DNA of 47,163 nucleotides, from contig JAFQZS010000038.1 in assembly GCA_017405765.1 (NCBI GenBank), forward strand, positions 1-47,163, read 5' to 3'. Made by a program: the position numbers and the translations under genes. The notes below the pieces were generated by a model that worked only from the letters and a program-made list of their open reading frames with translations, was not told the DNA's origin and ran no database searches. The stretch is from Clostridia bacterium. Lineage in GTDB: Bacteria > Bacillota > Clostridia > Oscillospirales > RGIG577. Position 1 is the stretch's first letter, and each line of letters begins with the position of its first letter. This document shows, in pieces, positions 35,696-46,130 of the stretch.

Positions 35696-36676
35696 ATGTC
35701 AACAACTTCTTTTGATAAAAAACGTCATGCTGTCTTCGCCGTATTGATAGTTGTCTCAGTTCTTATATACGCGATCTCGGCGCAGGCACAGGCGTTTATT
35801 ACGGCAGCTCAGATCATTGCGATGAGCGCGCTTACGCTTTTTTGCCTTTATGCGGGGCGTTCGCGCATTTTTCTTTCGGCTACGCTAATCGTTATAATGA
35901 CGGCGGTGGGATTTTGGGTATATGCCGATCCGTTGCAGGCGATACTCTTTACGCTGGGCTTCGCCCTGCCGGGGCTTTGTATCGGCATTGGGCTTACGAA
36001 AAAGCGCGACTTTGCCGAATATATGGTATGCGCTGTAGTTCTTCTCGTAATTGTGAACATTTTTTCGATTTATTACGACCTGACGCTTATGGGAGCCGAG
36101 CGGACCGTAGACGCCGCCATAGATTATCTTATGGCCCCTGTATTTAATATGCTTTCGCAGTATGCTTCGCCGGCCGGGCAGGAAGCGTCGGTAAATATGG
36201 CCTCGGTAGAGGCTGTTGTCAGAAGCACGGCGATAGGCAGCTTTGTTTCCGCAATGATCTTGCAGGTATTCGGCGCATACGCGCTTGCCGGCGCGCTGAA
36301 TACCGTAGTAAAGTTAAAGCGCCCCGGATTTTTTGAGAGCCTTAAGCTGTTCAATATATCGCGCGTCGGCGGCATAATTTTTCTTGTCTGCGCCATAGTA
36401 AACTTATGGACGGCGGGCGAAAATCCCAATATATACGCCGCTAACCTTTATGCGATACTCCAGTATCCGCTGGCGCTGGGCGGCGTTGCCACGATATACA
36501 GGCTTATGTCGATGTACGGCGCGAAGCAAAAAACGAAGCGCACGGTAACGGCCGTCGTCTGCATACTTACGATCATTCCCGTTTTGAACATATCGTCAAT
36601 AATATCTTATGTCGGTGCGCTGAACGCCTTGGTTCCTTTTACCATGCCGAAGGACGTACCGCCGGGGAGTAAATGA
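35696..36676 (+). CDS. yybS: YybS family membrane protein (DUF2232)
   Basis: This membrane protein of 326 residues has about eight hydrophobic segments (for example FAVLIVVSVLIYAISAQAQ, IFLSATLIVIMTAVGFWVYA, YMVCAVVLLVIVNIFSIYY). DUF2232/YybS proteins are encoded next to gdpP and rplI in most Firmicutes; their function is not known. The call rests on topology and this position. The ATG at 35696 follows AGCGGAGGA; the 48 codons upstream read through the GC-rich repeat and are rejected. The gene is followed 45 bp later by gdpP. Confidence 0.85.
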   Translation: MSTTSFDKKRHAVFAVLIVVSVLIYAISAQAQAFITAAQIIAMSALTLFCLYAGRSRIFLSATLIVIMTAVGFWVYADPLQAILFTLGFALPGLCIGIGLTKKRDFAEYMVCAVVLLVIVNIFSIYYDLTLMGAERTVDAAIDYLMAPVFNMLSQYASPAGQEASVNMASVEAVVRSTAIGSFVSAMILQVFGAYALAGALNTVVKLKRPGFFESLKLFNISRVGGIIFLVCAIVNLWTAGENPNIYAANLYAILQYPLALGGVATIYRLMSMYGAKQKTKRTVTAVVCILTIIPVLNISSIISYVGALNALVPFTMPKDVPPGSK

Positions 36677-36721
36677 TATATAAGTTTTTTCATATTATAA
36701 TAAGGAGGTGTGCGCGAAGAA

Positions 36722-38725
36722 ATGGATAAGTTTATATTTAAGACGTTTACCGCAGGCTCAAAGATAATATTCATAGTATTGGCGGCGTTTATAGTGATAA
36801 GCCTGTTTTTCAGCCCGGTGGTCTTCTGGATAGAGCTTGTCGTTACGCTTGTGCTTCTCGCATTTTATATATATACTGCCCGCACAAAGCAGCGAGACCT
36901 GATAAAATATGTGGAAAGCATAACGTATAAGGCGGGAAACGCCGCAAAAAGCTCGCTTTTAAGCTTTCCGCTGCCTATCGCCGTAATAGACGGACAGGGT
37001 GAGCTTGCATGGCACAACGAAATGTTCGCGCGCATGACAGGCAGCGAACCCGCTCAGCTTTTTAGCAGAAAGATATCAGATATTTTCCCTGAGCTTGACA
37101 CAAAAAGCTTACTTGAGGGGCGCCTTGAGCAGCCCGCAAAGGTGATAATGGGCAACCGATACTTCAACGCTTACGCAAGCGAGCCTTCAGTCACGAAGTC
37201 GCAGGCGGGTTCTCTTATAACGATATATTTTTACGAAAATACCGACTACATTGCGCTGAAGCAGGAAATAGCCGCAAAAAAGTCCTCCGTGGGCATTATA
37301 CTTATAGACAATTACGAGGAACTCGTCTCCGGTCAGAAGGAGTCGGCGCTTTCAATCGCGCTTTCGCAGATAGACGACCTTATAACGGCGTGGGTGACCG
37401 AGAGCGGCGGCGCAATACAGAAATATGAGCGCGACAGATATCTTTTCGTTGCCGACGAGACGTTTATGAAAAAGGCGATGGAGGATAAATTCTCCATACT
37501 TGCGACGGCAAAAACGCACACGATAGGACAGAACCACCTGCCCGTAACGCTGAGCGTAGGCATAGGGCGCGACCTTAACTCTTTCGGCGAAAAATTCGAG
37601 GCGGCAAAAAGCGCCATAGATATGGCGCTCGGGCGCGGCGGAGACCAGGCTGTAATAAAAACGCGCGGCTCGTTTGAATATTACGGCGGCAAGACAGAGG
37701 GCACGTCGAAGCGCACGAAGGTGCGCTCGCGCGTGGTAGCCACAGCATTGCGCGAGCTTATAGTTATGGCAGACAGCGTGATAATAATGGGCCACAAATA
37801 CGCCGATTACGATGCGCTCGGCGCAGCGATAGGTCTTTACCGCGCCTGCCGCAACCTTAATACGAATGCGAAAATAGTCATTGACCCGCAAAGCAACATG
37901 GTCGGAAAGATGCTCGAGCGTTTCAATAAGAAGGAGCTTTACGCCGGCGCGTTCATGACCAAGGAAACGGCTGAGGACTATATTTCTTCAAAGTCGCTTT
38001 TATGCATAGTCGATTCACACAGATACGACTACTGCGAGGCCCCTTCGCTTATCGGGCGCACAAAGCATGTGGCAGTTATAGACCATCACAGAAAGAGCGA
38101 ACACTTTATCGACAACGCAACGCTTCTGTATCATGAGCCGTTTTTATCCTCTACCTGCGAGATGGTGACGGAGATGCTTCAATACTTAGGCGATTCGGGA
38201 CGCATAGACAGAGACGAGGCCGAGGCGCTGCTTGCCGGCATAATGCTGGACACGAAGAATTTCACCTTTAAAACAGGTGTGCGCACGTTTGAAGCGGCGG
38301 CGCATTTGAAGCGCTGCGGTGCGGATACGATAGCCGTAAAGCGGTTTTTCTCAACGGAGTTCAACAATTATCGCTTAAAGAGCGATATCGTATCGAGCGC
38401 GCAGATCTACCGCGAATGCACAGCCATTGCCGAATACGAGGCCTCGCCGCAAAATACGCCTCTTGCGCGATTTAAGGAGTCGCTTTCAATGGCGGCAGAC
38501 GAGCTTGTTTCGATCTCGCAGGTGCAGGCTTCGTTCGTCATAGGCGAATACGAAGGAACCGCGCATATTTCCGCCCGCTCCATGGGCGAGGTAAACGTGC
38601 AGATGATACTTGAGCGGCTCGGCGGCGGCGGTCACCAGACGATGGCGGGCGCGCAGCTTAAAACAACGGCGGATGAAGCCGTTGAGAGGCTGAAGGCCGC
38701 AATAGACGCATATTTTGAAAGATAA
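36722..38725 (+). CDS. gdpP: Cyclic-di-AMP phosphodiesterase GdpP
   Basis: This protein has 667 residues and turns c-di-AMP into pApA. Order: two TM helices (about 10-55), a PAS domain (about 80-165, FPLPIAVIDGQGELAWHNEMFARM), a degenerate GGDEF domain (about 180-310) and DHH (from about 330). The DHH motifs MGHKYADYDALGAA, VIDHHRK and the DHHA1 GGGGHQTMAGAQ are intact, so it should be active. I took ATG at 36722; GTG at 36710 sits one base after AAGGAGG, too close, although the ATG spacing (13 nt) is long. Controls c-di-AMP, hence K+ and cell-wall homeostasis. Likely co-transcribed with rplI. Confidence 0.95.
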   Translation: MDKFIFKTFTAGSKIIFIVLAAFIVISLFFSPVVFWIELVVTLVLLAFYIYTARTKQRDLIKYVESITYKAGNAAKSSLLSFPLPIAVIDGQGELAWHNEMFARMTGSEPAQLFSRKISDIFPELDTKSLLEGRLEQPAKVIMGNRYFNAYASEPSVTKSQAGSLITIYFYENTDYIALKQEIAAKKSSVGIILIDNYEELVSGQKESALSIALSQIDDLITAWVTESGGAIQKYERDRYLFVADETFMKKAMEDKFSILATAKTHTIGQNHLPVTLSVGIGRDLNSFGEKFEAAKSAIDMALGRGGDQAVIKTRGSFEYYGGKTEGTSKRTKVRSRVVATALRELIVMADSVIIMGHKYADYDALGAAIGLYRACRNLNTNAKIVIDPQSNMVGKMLERFNKKELYAGAFMTKETAEDYISSKSLLCIVDSHRYDYCEAPSLIGRTKHVAVIDHHRKSEHFIDNATLLYHEPFLSSTCEMVTEMLQYLGDSGRIDRDEAEALLAGIMLDTKNFTFKTGVRTFEAAAHLKRCGADTIAVKRFFSTEFNNYRLKSDIVSSAQIYRECTAIAEYEASPQNTPLARFKESLSMAADELVSISQVQASFVIGEYEGTAHISARSMGEVNVQMILERLGGGGHQTMAGAQLKTTADEAVERLKAAIDAYFER

Positions 38726-38754
38726 ACACAGACATGTAAAAGGAGAGATATATA

Positions 38755-39213
38755 ATGAAGGTAATTTTACTTGAAGACGTGCGCGGCAAGGGGAAAAAAG
38801 GCGACGTTGTAAACGTGTCCGACGGCTACGCAAAAAACTTTCTTTTGCCCAAAAAGCTTGCAGTGGAAGCGAACGCAGTAAATATGAACGTGCTCGAAGG
38901 GCAGAGAGCCTCGAAGCAGCATAAACGCGACATGGAAGAGGCGGCGGCGCGCGAAGCGGCCGAAAAGCTTTCCAATATAGTCGTAAAGGTGCCCCAAAAG
39001 GGCGGCACGAGCGACCGTATTTTCGGTTCCGTTACCGCAAAGGAGATAGCGGAGGAATTAAAGAAGCAGTTTGCCATTGAGATAGACAAAAGAAAAATAA
39101 CGCTTGACGAGCCGATAAAGAGCTTCGGCGCCTATACGCTCGACGCAAAGCTTTTCCCCGGGATATCGGCAAAAATAAAGGTTGAAGTTGTAAAGATACC
39201 CGATAAGGTTTAA
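38755..39213 (+). CDS. rplI: 50S ribosomal protein L9 (bL9)
   Basis: This protein has 152 residues. The N-terminal domain [36 protein letters not shown] is the bL9 signature, followed by the long connecting helix (about 42-75) and the C-terminal domain with [12 protein letters not shown]. Lengths are canonical. ATG follows AAAAGGAGAG. It sits between gdpP and dnaB as in most Firmicutes. Confidence 0.98.
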   Translation: MKVILLEDVRGKGKKGDVVNVSDGYAKNFLLPKKLAVEANAVNMNVLEGQRASKQHKRDMEEAAAREAAEKLSNIVVKVPQKGGTSDRIFGSVTAKEIAEELKKQFAIEIDKRKITLDEPIKSFGAYTLDAKLFPGISAKIKVEVVKIPDKV

Positions 39214-39242
39214 GTCGCAAATAAAAAAATCGGAGGCTTTAA

Positions 39243-40577
39243 ATGGAATCATTCGATATTGAGAGAGCGCCCTACTCAAAGGAAGCGGAAATGTCGCTTT
39301 TAGGCGCCATACTTCTTGACGCGAATGTGCTTGACGAAGTCGTTTTGCTTGTATCGGCCGACGACTTCTACGAAAAAGAGAACAGACAGATATTTGAAAC
39401 GCTCCTTTTAATGCAGGATGCGGGACTTACGATAGATTACGTCACGCTCATAGAGCAGATGAAGCTTGCCGGCTATTACGACGAGGACTTCACGCTCAAA
39501 TACATACTTTCGCTTATGGAGGCCGTACCCACGACAAAGAACGCCTCCTCGTATGCCGCCATAGTGCGCGACAAGAGCATGATGCGCCGCCTTATCGATG
39601 TCTCTGACGAAATACGCGCACACGCCGCGCTTTCCGACGATGAGGCGAAAAACCTTATAGATTTTGCACAGCAGCGCATATATGAGCTTCAAAACGACAA
39701 GAAAACGCGCGGCTTTGTGAGCATACGCGACGTTATGATGGAGTCGCTTATGCATTTAAGAGAGCTTCAAAGCAACCCCGAGGCATTTTTGGGACTAAAC
39801 GTGGGCTTTTCGGCGCTCGATATGAAGCTTTCGGGCATAAATCCGTCTGACCTTGTGCTTATTGCGGCGCGTCCCGGAATGGGAAAAACGAGCTTTGCTC
39901 TCAATATTGCGCAGAACGTGGCGCGTAAAACGAAAAAGGAAGTAGTTATATTTTCGCTGGAAATGAGCGCGATGCAGCTTGTACAGCGCATGATCTCAAG
40001 CGAGGCGCGCGTTGAGGCGACGCGCATAAAAACAGGAGAGCTTAAAAGCGAGGACTGGGCAAAGGTGACGGGCGCGGCCTCCGCGCTTTCCGAGTGCCGG
40101 ATATTTATAAACGACTCCTCGGCCATAACCGTTGCCGAGATGAAAAGCTTATGCCGCCGCTTCAAGAATTTGGGGCTTGTAGTTATCGATTATCTTCAGC
40201 TCATGCAGTCGGGCTTAAAGCGAAACGAGAACCGCGTGCAGGAGGTATCGGAGATATCGCGTTCGCTTAAGATCATGGCGAAAGAGCTTTCCGTGCCCGT
40301 TATATGCCTGTCTCAGCTTTCGCGCGGCCCCGAATCTCGAACGGACAAGCGTCCGCAGCTTTCCGACCTCAGAGAATCGGGCGCAATAGAGCAGGACGCC
40401 GACATGGTGCTCATGCTTTACCGCGAGGATTATTACAACAAAGAAACGGAGAAGCAGAACGTCTGCGAGGTCATCGTCTCAAAAAACCGCCACGGCGAGA
40501 CAGGCATGATAGAGCTTTCGTGGGACGGACGCTACACTCGCTTTGATACGATAGAATGGAAACGCACAGATGAATGA
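39243..40577 (+). CDS. dnaB: Replicative DNA helicase DnaB
   Basis: This hexameric 5'-3' helicase has 444 residues. The N-terminal domain starts PYSKEAEMSLLGAILLD. The RecA-like domain has Walker A ARPGMGKTSFALNIA, the arginine-rich VVIDYLQLMQ (Walker B), ICLSQLSRGPESRTDKRPQLSDLRESGAIEQDADMV and the closing GETGMIELSWDGRYTRF. It is the enzyme called DnaC in B. subtilis. ATG follows CGGAGGC. It overlaps tilS by 8 bp. Confidence 0.98.
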   Translation: MESFDIERAPYSKEAEMSLLGAILLDANVLDEVVLLVSADDFYEKENRQIFETLLLMQDAGLTIDYVTLIEQMKLAGYYDEDFTLKYILSLMEAVPTTKNASSYAAIVRDKSMMRRLIDVSDEIRAHAALSDDEAKNLIDFAQQRIYELQNDKKTRGFVSIRDVMMESLMHLRELQSNPEAFLGLNVGFSALDMKLSGINPSDLVLIAARPGMGKTSFALNIAQNVARKTKKEVVIFSLEMSAMQLVQRMISSEARVEATRIKTGELKSEDWAKVTGAASALSECRIFINDSSAITVAEMKSLCRRFKNLGLVVIDYLQLMQSGLKRNENRVQEVSEISRSLKIMAKELSVPVICLSQLSRGPESRTDKRPQLSDLRESGAIEQDADMVLMLYREDYYNKETEKQNVCEVIVSKNRHGETGMIELSWDGRYTRFDTIEWKRTDE

Positions 40578-41955
40578 CAAGGTTTACGATACGTTTCTTA
40601 ATACTATAGACTCGCGCGCGCTCGTTAATACCGGCGACCGCGTACTTTTGGCGCTTTCGGGAGGAAGCGATTCCGTCGTTATGCTCCATCTGTTTTTGCG
40701 CCTTGCCTCCGAGCGGGATATAACGCTTGAGGCGGCGCACATAAATCACATGATACGTCCTACGGCGGGGCGCGACGAGCAGTTCTGCAAAGAGCTGTGC
40801 GAAAAATACGCCGTAAGGCTCCATATAAGGCGTATCGACGTGCCCGCGCTTTCAAGAGTGCGCAAAGTGGGACTTGAAGAATGCGGCCGCGACGTAAGAT
40901 ACGAGGCGTTTTCCCAAATAATGAAGGAGCGCGGCCTTAACATCTGCGCCACGGCGCATAACAAAAACGACAACGCCGAAACGCTTGTTTTAAATTTTGT
41001 ACGCGGCGCGTCGGCGCGCGGGCTTAGCGGCATACCGTACAGGCGCGGCGCAGTCATTCGCCCCATTTTAGACATAAAAAAGGCGGACGTGCTTGCATAC
41101 GCAGAAAAAGCCAAACTTTCATTCATGACGGACGAGACGAACGCCGACACGGCCTATACGCGCAATTTCGTGCGGGCCGAGCTTATACCGCTTATCGAAA
41201 GAATGAATCCCTCGTTTGTCGATACCGCCGCGCGCAGCGCTGCGATCTTTTCGCGCGACGAGACGTATCTTCACGCCGAGGCCGAAAAGATAATGAAAGA
41301 AAGCGACGACCGCGGCGCTTATATATCGTTTGAGAGAGGCGCGCTTTCGGTTTTGCCGGAGGCGGTGCTTTCGCGCCTTGTGTCGGCTGCATGCGTCCGC
41401 GTATGCGGCGAAGAGCCCGATTTTACTGCCGTTTCACGGGCGATGCGGGCGATATACGAAAAAGAAGGCAATTATTCGGAGACGCTCTCGCACGGCGCAC
41501 GCCTCGAGTCGTCTTACGGACGCATATACTTTTTAAAAGAAGAAAAGCCCGAAAGTTTTGTTTTTCCGGTAGATAAAAGCGAGGATACGCTTTATTTTTA
41601 CTCGGCGGGGATAAAAATTTCATATAAAGTAAAAAATTATACGCAGAATTTAAAAAAAATTAATGGAATTTTGTATATGGACTATGATATAATGTCCTCT
41701 GAAGCTTTTTTTACGGAGCGAAAAGAGGGCGACGTTTTTTATCCTTTCGCGGGCGCGGGAAAGCGCAGCGTGAAACGATTCATGCAGGACGAGAAGATAC
41801 CCGCATTCCTCCGGGCGCGTCTGCCGGTGCTTCGCTCGGGCGGCGATATATTGTGGGTATGCCCTGTGATGCGGCCCTCGGCGAAAGCCGCCGTAACGCC
41901 CGACACGAAGCGCGTCATATGCTTCAAGGCGTCGCCGATAAAACAATTCAACTAA
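40570..41955 (+). CDS. tilS: tRNA(Ile)-lysidine synthase TilS
   Basis: This N-type ATP pyrophosphatase has 461 residues and makes lysidine-34 in tRNA-Ile(CAU), an essential step for reading AUA. The PP-loop is LLALSGGSDSVVMLH at about residue 25. Family blocks are AAHINHMIRPTAGRDEQFC, ICATAHNKNDNAETLVLNFVRGASARGLSGI and YTRNFVRAELIPLI. The C-terminal TilS domain (about 375-460) includes GAGKRSVKRFMQDEKIPAFLRARLPVL. The start is inside dnaB, so translation is probably coupled. Confidence 0.96.
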   Translation: MNDKVYDTFLNTIDSRALVNTGDRVLLALSGGSDSVVMLHLFLRLASERDITLEAAHINHMIRPTAGRDEQFCKELCEKYAVRLHIRRIDVPALSRVRKVGLEECGRDVRYEAFSQIMKERGLNICATAHNKNDNAETLVLNFVRGASARGLSGIPYRRGAVIRPILDIKKADVLAYAEKAKLSFMTDETNADTAYTRNFVRAELIPLIERMNPSFVDTAARSAAIFSRDETYLHAEAEKIMKESDDRGAYISFERGALSVLPEAVLSRLVSAACVRVCGEEPDFTAVSRAMRAIYEKEGNYSETLSHGARLESSYGRIYFLKEEKPESFVFPVDKSEDTLYFYSAGIKISYKVKNYTQNLKKINGILYMDYDIMSSEAFFTERKEGDVFYPFAGAGKRSVKRFMQDEKIPAFLRARLPVLRSGGDILWVCPVMRPSAKAAVTPDTKRVICFKASPIKQFN

Positions 41956-41971
41956 AAAGGAGCTAATCCTT

Positions 41972-42508
41972 ATGCACGAAGATATAAAGACCATACTTTA
42001 CAGCGAGACCGAAATAGCGCGTCGCGTCTGCGAGCTGGGCGCCGAGATAACGCGCGATTACACAGGAAAAAGGCTTCTCTGCGTAGGCATTCTGAATGGC
42101 TCCGCCGTATTTTTGAGCGACCTTATACGCAGAATAGAGCTGCCCGTGAGAGTTGAGTTCATGGCGGCGTCGAGCTACGGTTCGGGCGCGGTCACTTCGG
42201 GAAATGTAAAGATAACGCGCGACCTCAATTTCGACATTTCCGGTTACGACATACTTATAATAGAAGACATCATAGACACGGGGCTTACGCTTTCCTATGT
42301 AAAGAAGCTGCTTCTATCGAGAAATCCGAAAAGCGTAAAGATAGTCTCGATATTCAACAAGCCTTCAAGAAGGCGCACAGAGCTTAAAGCGGAATATACC
42401 GGATTTGACGTACCCGACGAGTTCATAGTGGGCTACGGCCTTGATTACGGAAACAGATATCGCAATCTTCCGTATATCGGCGTACTCAAACCCGAAATAT
42501 ACAATTAG
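41972..42508 (+). CDS. hpt: Hypoxanthine phosphoribosyltransferase
   Basis: This purine-salvage enzyme of 178 residues converts hypoxanthine or guanine with PRPP into IMP or GMP. The PRPP motif is ILIIEDIIDTGLTLSYV. Other conserved parts are CVGILNGSAVFLSDLIRRI, the flexible loop VEFMAASSYGSG and GYGLDYGNRYRNLPYIGVL at the end. It follows tilS and precedes ftsH, the same order as in B. subtilis. ATG follows AAAGGAG. Confidence 0.97.
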   Translation: MHEDIKTILYSETEIARRVCELGAEITRDYTGKRLLCVGILNGSAVFLSDLIRRIELPVRVEFMAASSYGSGAVTSGNVKITRDLNFDISGYDILIIEDIIDTGLTLSYVKKLLLSRNPKSVKIVSIFNKPSRRRTELKAEYTGFDVPDEFIVGYGLDYGNRYRNLPYIGVLKPEIYN

Positions 42509-42544
42509 CGTATTTCATGGTACACAGTAAGGAGTGAAAGCATT

Positions 42545-44623
42545 TTGAAAAAGAATTTCCGGGCGTACGGTTTCTATATAGTACTTATGATACTTCTCGT
42601 TTTGGCTATCTCTACGATGCGCCAGCCTTCAACGACCGAGACGAAGGTAATGCCCTATTCCGAGCTGCGTCAGCTTTTCGCGGATGAGCAGGTATCGGAA
42701 TTTGTCGTTGACGGGCTTACGCTCACGGTCACGACGAAGGACGACGAGACGCTCATATTCCGCTTAAGAAGCGCGGATATGTTCGTCGAGGATTTTAAGG
42801 AGACGTACAACCGTCAGTACGACGAGGGCATAATAAAAAGCTTCGACTTCCCGCAGGAATTCCAGCCGTCATGGTGGATGAGCATGATACCTTACGCGGT
42901 GTTCATGGTCATAATCATAGTGTTCTGGTTCTTCATGATGAATCAGTCGCAGGGCGGCGGCGGAGGCAAGGTCATGTCCTTCGGCAAATCCAAGGCAAAG
43001 CTTGCTATGGACAATCAGAAGAAGGTCACCTTCAACGACGTGGCCGGAGCTGACGAGGAAAAGGAGGAGCTTAAGGAGGTCGTAGACTTTCTTAAAGATT
43101 CGCATAAATTCACGGAGCTGGGCGCGCGCATACCGAAGGGCGTATTGCTCGTAGGCCCTCCCGGAACAGGTAAAACGCTTATCGCAAAGGCCGTATCGGG
43201 CGAAGCGGGCGTACCGTTCTTCTCGATATCGGGCTCCGACTTTGTTGAGATGTTCGTCGGCGTCGGCGCATCGCGTGTGCGTGATCTGTTCGATCAGGCA
43301 AAGAAGAATTCGCCGTGTATCATATTCATCGACGAAATAGACGCCGTGGGACGTCACCGCGGCGCGGGACTCGGCGGCGGACATGACGAGCGCGAGCAGA
43401 CGCTTAATCAGCTCCTCGTTGAAATGGACGGCTTCGGCGCGAACGAGGGCGTTATCGTTATTGCGGCGACGAACCGCGCCGACATACTTGACCCGGCGCT
43501 CCTTCGTCCGGGACGCTTCGACCGTCAGATATATGTAGGATATCCCGACGTTAAGGGACGCGAGGCGATACTTCACGTTCATGCGCGCGGGAAGCCGTTC
43601 GACAAGGATGTAAGCTTCGAGGTCGTGGCAAAGACGACGGCAGGCTTTACGGGCGCCGACCTTGCGAACCTTTTAAATGAAGCGGCGCTTTTATCGGCAA
43701 GAAAGAATAAGCGCTCCATAGGTATGCAGGAGCTTGAAGAGGCCATGATAAAGGTCATTGCAGGCCCCGAAAAGCATTCGCGCGTGATGAGCGAAAAGTC
43801 GAAGCGGCTTACCGCGTACCATGAGGCGGGACACGCGATAGTTACGCGCCATCTTACTACGACGGACCCCGTCCATCAGATATCGATAATCCCCAGAGGA
43901 CGCGCAGGCGGCTATACGCTGTCGCTTCCTAAGGAGGATAAGTCATATATGTCGAAAAAGGAGATCTTCGAGAGTATCGTAGTACTGCTCGGCGGCAGAG
44001 TCGCAGAGAAGCTCGTGCTTGACGATATCTCTACAGGCGCGTCGAACGACATAGAGCGAGCGACCTCGTCTGCGCGCAGTATGGTAACCACTTACGGTAT
44101 GAGCGACCGCATCGGCCCGATAAATTACGGCGATACGGGCGGCGAGGTATTCTTAGGACGCGACTTTTCGACCGGAAAGCATATAAGCGAAAAGATAACG
44201 AGCGAGATCGACGATGAGATACGCCGCATTATAAACGAAGCTTATGAGAAATGCACACAGATACTTACGGAGCATATGAACGAGCTTCATATAATAGCCG
44301 CCGCGCTGATGGCGGAGGAAAAGCTGGACGGCGAGCGTTTCGAGCTGCTTTTGAACAGCGACGATCCGATGTCGCTCATAAAGAAGCCCGAGCCGAAAAA
44401 GAGCGAGCCGCCCCGTGTGATACCTATTCCGCCGGCGTCGCGCCGTCCGTCGCATTATCCGCCCGCGCCGGGCGCAAGAAAGGTGCGCCCGCATAACGAC
44501 GAAGATGACGTTGAAGAGGACGTGACGGATTACAACGAGCCCGTGCTTGACGAGGACGACGTGCCGAAGCCCGCGCCGAAGTCCGACGCAGGCGACGCGC
44601 CCGCAGACGAAAGCGATAAGTAA
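42545..44623 (+). CDS. ftsH: ATP-dependent zinc metalloprotease FtsH
   Basis: This membrane AAA+ protease has 692 residues and degrades misfolded membrane proteins and regulators. One TM lies at about 8-22, an outer domain follows to about 110, and a second TM ([20 protein letters not shown]). Walker A is [13 protein letters not shown], Walker [12 protein letters not shown], the SRH is [22 protein letters not shown] and the zinc site is AYHEAGHAI. The C-terminal 80 residues are a Pro-rich then acidic tail ([14 protein letters not shown]), longer than usual. The start is TTG at 42545, supported by AAGGAGTG. It is last of the rightward block. Confidence 0.97.
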   Translation: MKKNFRAYGFYIVLMILLVLAISTMRQPSTTETKVMPYSELRQLFADEQVSEFVVDGLTLTVTTKDDETLIFRLRSADMFVEDFKETYNRQYDEGIIKSFDFPQEFQPSWWMSMIPYAVFMVIIIVFWFFMMNQSQGGGGGKVMSFGKSKAKLAMDNQKKVTFNDVAGADEEKEELKEVVDFLKDSHKFTELGARIPKGVLLVGPPGTGKTLIAKAVSGEAGVPFFSISGSDFVEMFVGVGASRVRDLFDQAKKNSPCIIFIDEIDAVGRHRGAGLGGGHDEREQTLNQLLVEMDGFGANEGVIVIAATNRADILDPALLRPGRFDRQIYVGYPDVKGREAILHVHARGKPFDKDVSFEVVAKTTAGFTGADLANLLNEAALLSARKNKRSIGMQELEEAMIKVIAGPEKHSRVMSEKSKRLTAYHEAGHAIVTRHLTTTDPVHQISIIPRGRAGGYTLSLPKEDKSYMSKKEIFESIVVLLGGRVAEKLVLDDISTGASNDIERATSSARSMVTTYGMSDRIGPINYGDTGGEVFLGRDFSTGKHISEKITSEIDDEIRRIINEAYEKCTQILTEHMNELHIIAAALMAEEKLDGERFELLLNSDDPMSLIKKPEPKKSEPPRVIPIPPASRRPSHYPPAPGARKVRPHNDEDDVEEDVTDYNEPVLDEDDVPKPAPKSDAGDAPADESDK

Positions 44624-44633
44624 GATAATACAA

Positions 44634-44666
44634 CGCGCGCCCGAAGGTTACCCCTTCGGGCGCGCG
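44634..44666 (+). terminator. Strong GC-rich hairpin after ftsH
   Basis: CGCGCGCCCGAAGG (44634-44647) and CCTTCGGGCGCGCG (44653-44666) pair perfectly over 14 bp with a 5-nt loop. No clear T tract follows, so this may be a weak or Rho-aided terminator or mRNA 3' end. Confidence 0.7.
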
Positions 44667-44679
44667 GTCTAATACGCCA

Positions 44680-44834
44680 CCAAAGCCAAAGATCACAGAT
44701 CGCCGCGTCGCACAGTGCGCCCGACACAAGGCCCCGCCGAAAGTAAGCCAAAGCCTTACTCCAAAGGGGAAGCCATTTTGGAAGTCTTGGAACGCAGTTT
44801 TAAAGCCCCCTTGACTTCAGGAAAAAATGCATAT
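44680..44834. repeat. Repeat-like intergenic debris between ftsH and proA
   Basis: It contains GATCGCCGCGTCGC (44698-44711), shared with the yybS leader, followed by AAGTAAG...CTTACT segments and a CCAAAGGGGAAGCC stretch that looks like dispersed-repeat sequence. No gene was found. Confidence 0.4.
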
Positions 44835-44863
44835 AAAAAAGAGACGCGACCGGCGTCTCTTTT
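44835..44863 (-). terminator. Terminator of proBA
   Basis: AAAAGAGACGC (44837-44847) pairs with GCGTCTCTTTT (44853-44863), 5-nt loop, with T6 on the minus strand. Confidence 0.92.
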
Positions 44864-44878
44864 CTCGTATTTTCTCTC

Positions 44879-46117
44879 TTATCTTATCTGTCCGTCGCCG
44901 TAAATGATGAACTTCGTGCTTGTCATGGCGCAAAGTCCCATCGGGCCGCGCGCGTGGAGCTTCTGTGTTGAGATGCCCATTTCCGCGCCGAGTCCGAACT
45001 CGCCGCCATCGGTAAATCTCGTCGAAGCGTTTACATAAACGGCTGCGGCGTCTATATCCTCCAAAAATTTCTGGCTGTTCTTATACGACTCGGTTATTAT
45101 GCATTCGCTGTGACCTGAGCCGTATTTGTTTATATGCGCTATCGCCTCGTCAATGCCGGAAACCACCTTTACCGCAAGTATATACCCCTGAAACTCGGTA
45201 TAATAATCCTCGTCGGAAGCGGCCTTTGCGTCGCTGAGTATAGCGCACGTCTTTTCGCAGCCGCGTATCTCAACATTGTGTTCCTTTAAGCGCGCATCCA
45301 CAAGCGGCAGTATCTCTTTTGCTATCTTTTCATGTACAAGGAGACTCTCTATCGCGTTGCAAACGGAGGGACGCTGCGTTTTGGCATTATCAGTTATATT
45401 TACCGCCATATCGAAATCCGCCGTCTCGTCAATGAAAACGTGGCAGTTGCCCACGCCCGTTTCAATAACAGGCACATTGGCGTTATCTACAACGGCGCGG
45501 ATAAGACCGGCGCCGCCTCTCGGTATGAGCACGTCAACGTATTTATTGAGGCGCATAAGCTTTGTTGCGGTATCGCGGCTCGTGTCGTGTATCAGCTGAA
45601 TGGCGTCGCGCGGCAGTCCCGCCTTTTTCAGCGCGTCGCGCATCGCCTCGGAAAGTGCGATATTTGAGTTTATCGCTTCCTTGCCGCCGCGTAAGATGAC
45701 CGCATTGGAAGTTTTAAGGCATATGGTGGCCGCGTCTACCGATACGTTGGGACGCGACTCAAAAATTATTGCAACAACGCCAAGCGGCACACGCTTCTGA
45801 CCGATAAGCAGACCGTTTGGGCGCTTTGTCATGGAAATGACCTCGCCCACGGGATCGTCAAGCGCGATAAGCTCGCCAATTGCCGAACACATTCCCTCTA
45901 TACGTTTGTCGCTGAGCATAAGGCGGTCTATCATAACGTCGGATATGCCGTTGTCCTTAGCTTTTTTTATGTCCTCTGCGTTGGCAGAGAGGATCTTGTC
46001 CTTTTGGAGCATAAGCTCGTCGGATATGAGCTTAAGCGCGTCGTTTTTCTGTTTTGTCGAAAGGCCCGAAAGCTGCCTTGATGCAAGCTTTGCGTTTTTT
46101 CCCATTTGTTCAAGCAT
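44879..46117 (-). CDS. proA: Glutamate-5-semialdehyde dehydrogenase (gamma-glutamyl phosphate reductase)
   Basis: This protein has 412 residues and is the second step of proline synthesis from glutamate (NADPH-dependent reduction of glutamyl-5-phosphate). Blocks are LGVVAIIFESRPNVSVDAATICLKTSNAVILRGGKEA, IPRGGAGLIRAVVDNANVPVIETGVGNCHVF, the catalytic Cys in TQRPSVCNAIESLLVH, and GGEFGLGAEMGISTQKLHARGPMGL. ATG at 46117 is chosen because AAAGGAG lies just before it and it gives the canonical N-terminus; a start at 46150 would overlap proB. It follows proB by 13 bp. It is intact although proB is broken. Confidence 0.95.
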   Translation of the reverse strand: MLEQMGKNAKLASRQLSGLSTKQKNDALKLISDELMLQKDKILSANAEDIKKAKDNGISDVMIDRLMLSDKRIEGMCSAIGELIALDDPVGEVISMTKRPNGLLIGQKRVPLGVVAIIFESRPNVSVDAATICLKTSNAVILRGGKEAINSNIALSEAMRDALKKAGLPRDAIQLIHDTSRDTATKLMRLNKYVDVLIPRGGAGLIRAVVDNANVPVIETGVGNCHVFIDETADFDMAVNITDNAKTQRPSVCNAIESLLVHEKIAKEILPLVDARLKEHNVEIRGCEKTCAILSDAKAASDEDYYTEFQGYILAVKVVSGIDEAIAHINKYGSGHSECIITESYKNSQKFLEDIDAAAVYVNASTRFTDGGEFGLGAEMGISTQKLHARGPMGLCAMTSTKFIIYGDGQIR

Positions 46118-46130
46118 GGCGTTTTCTCCT

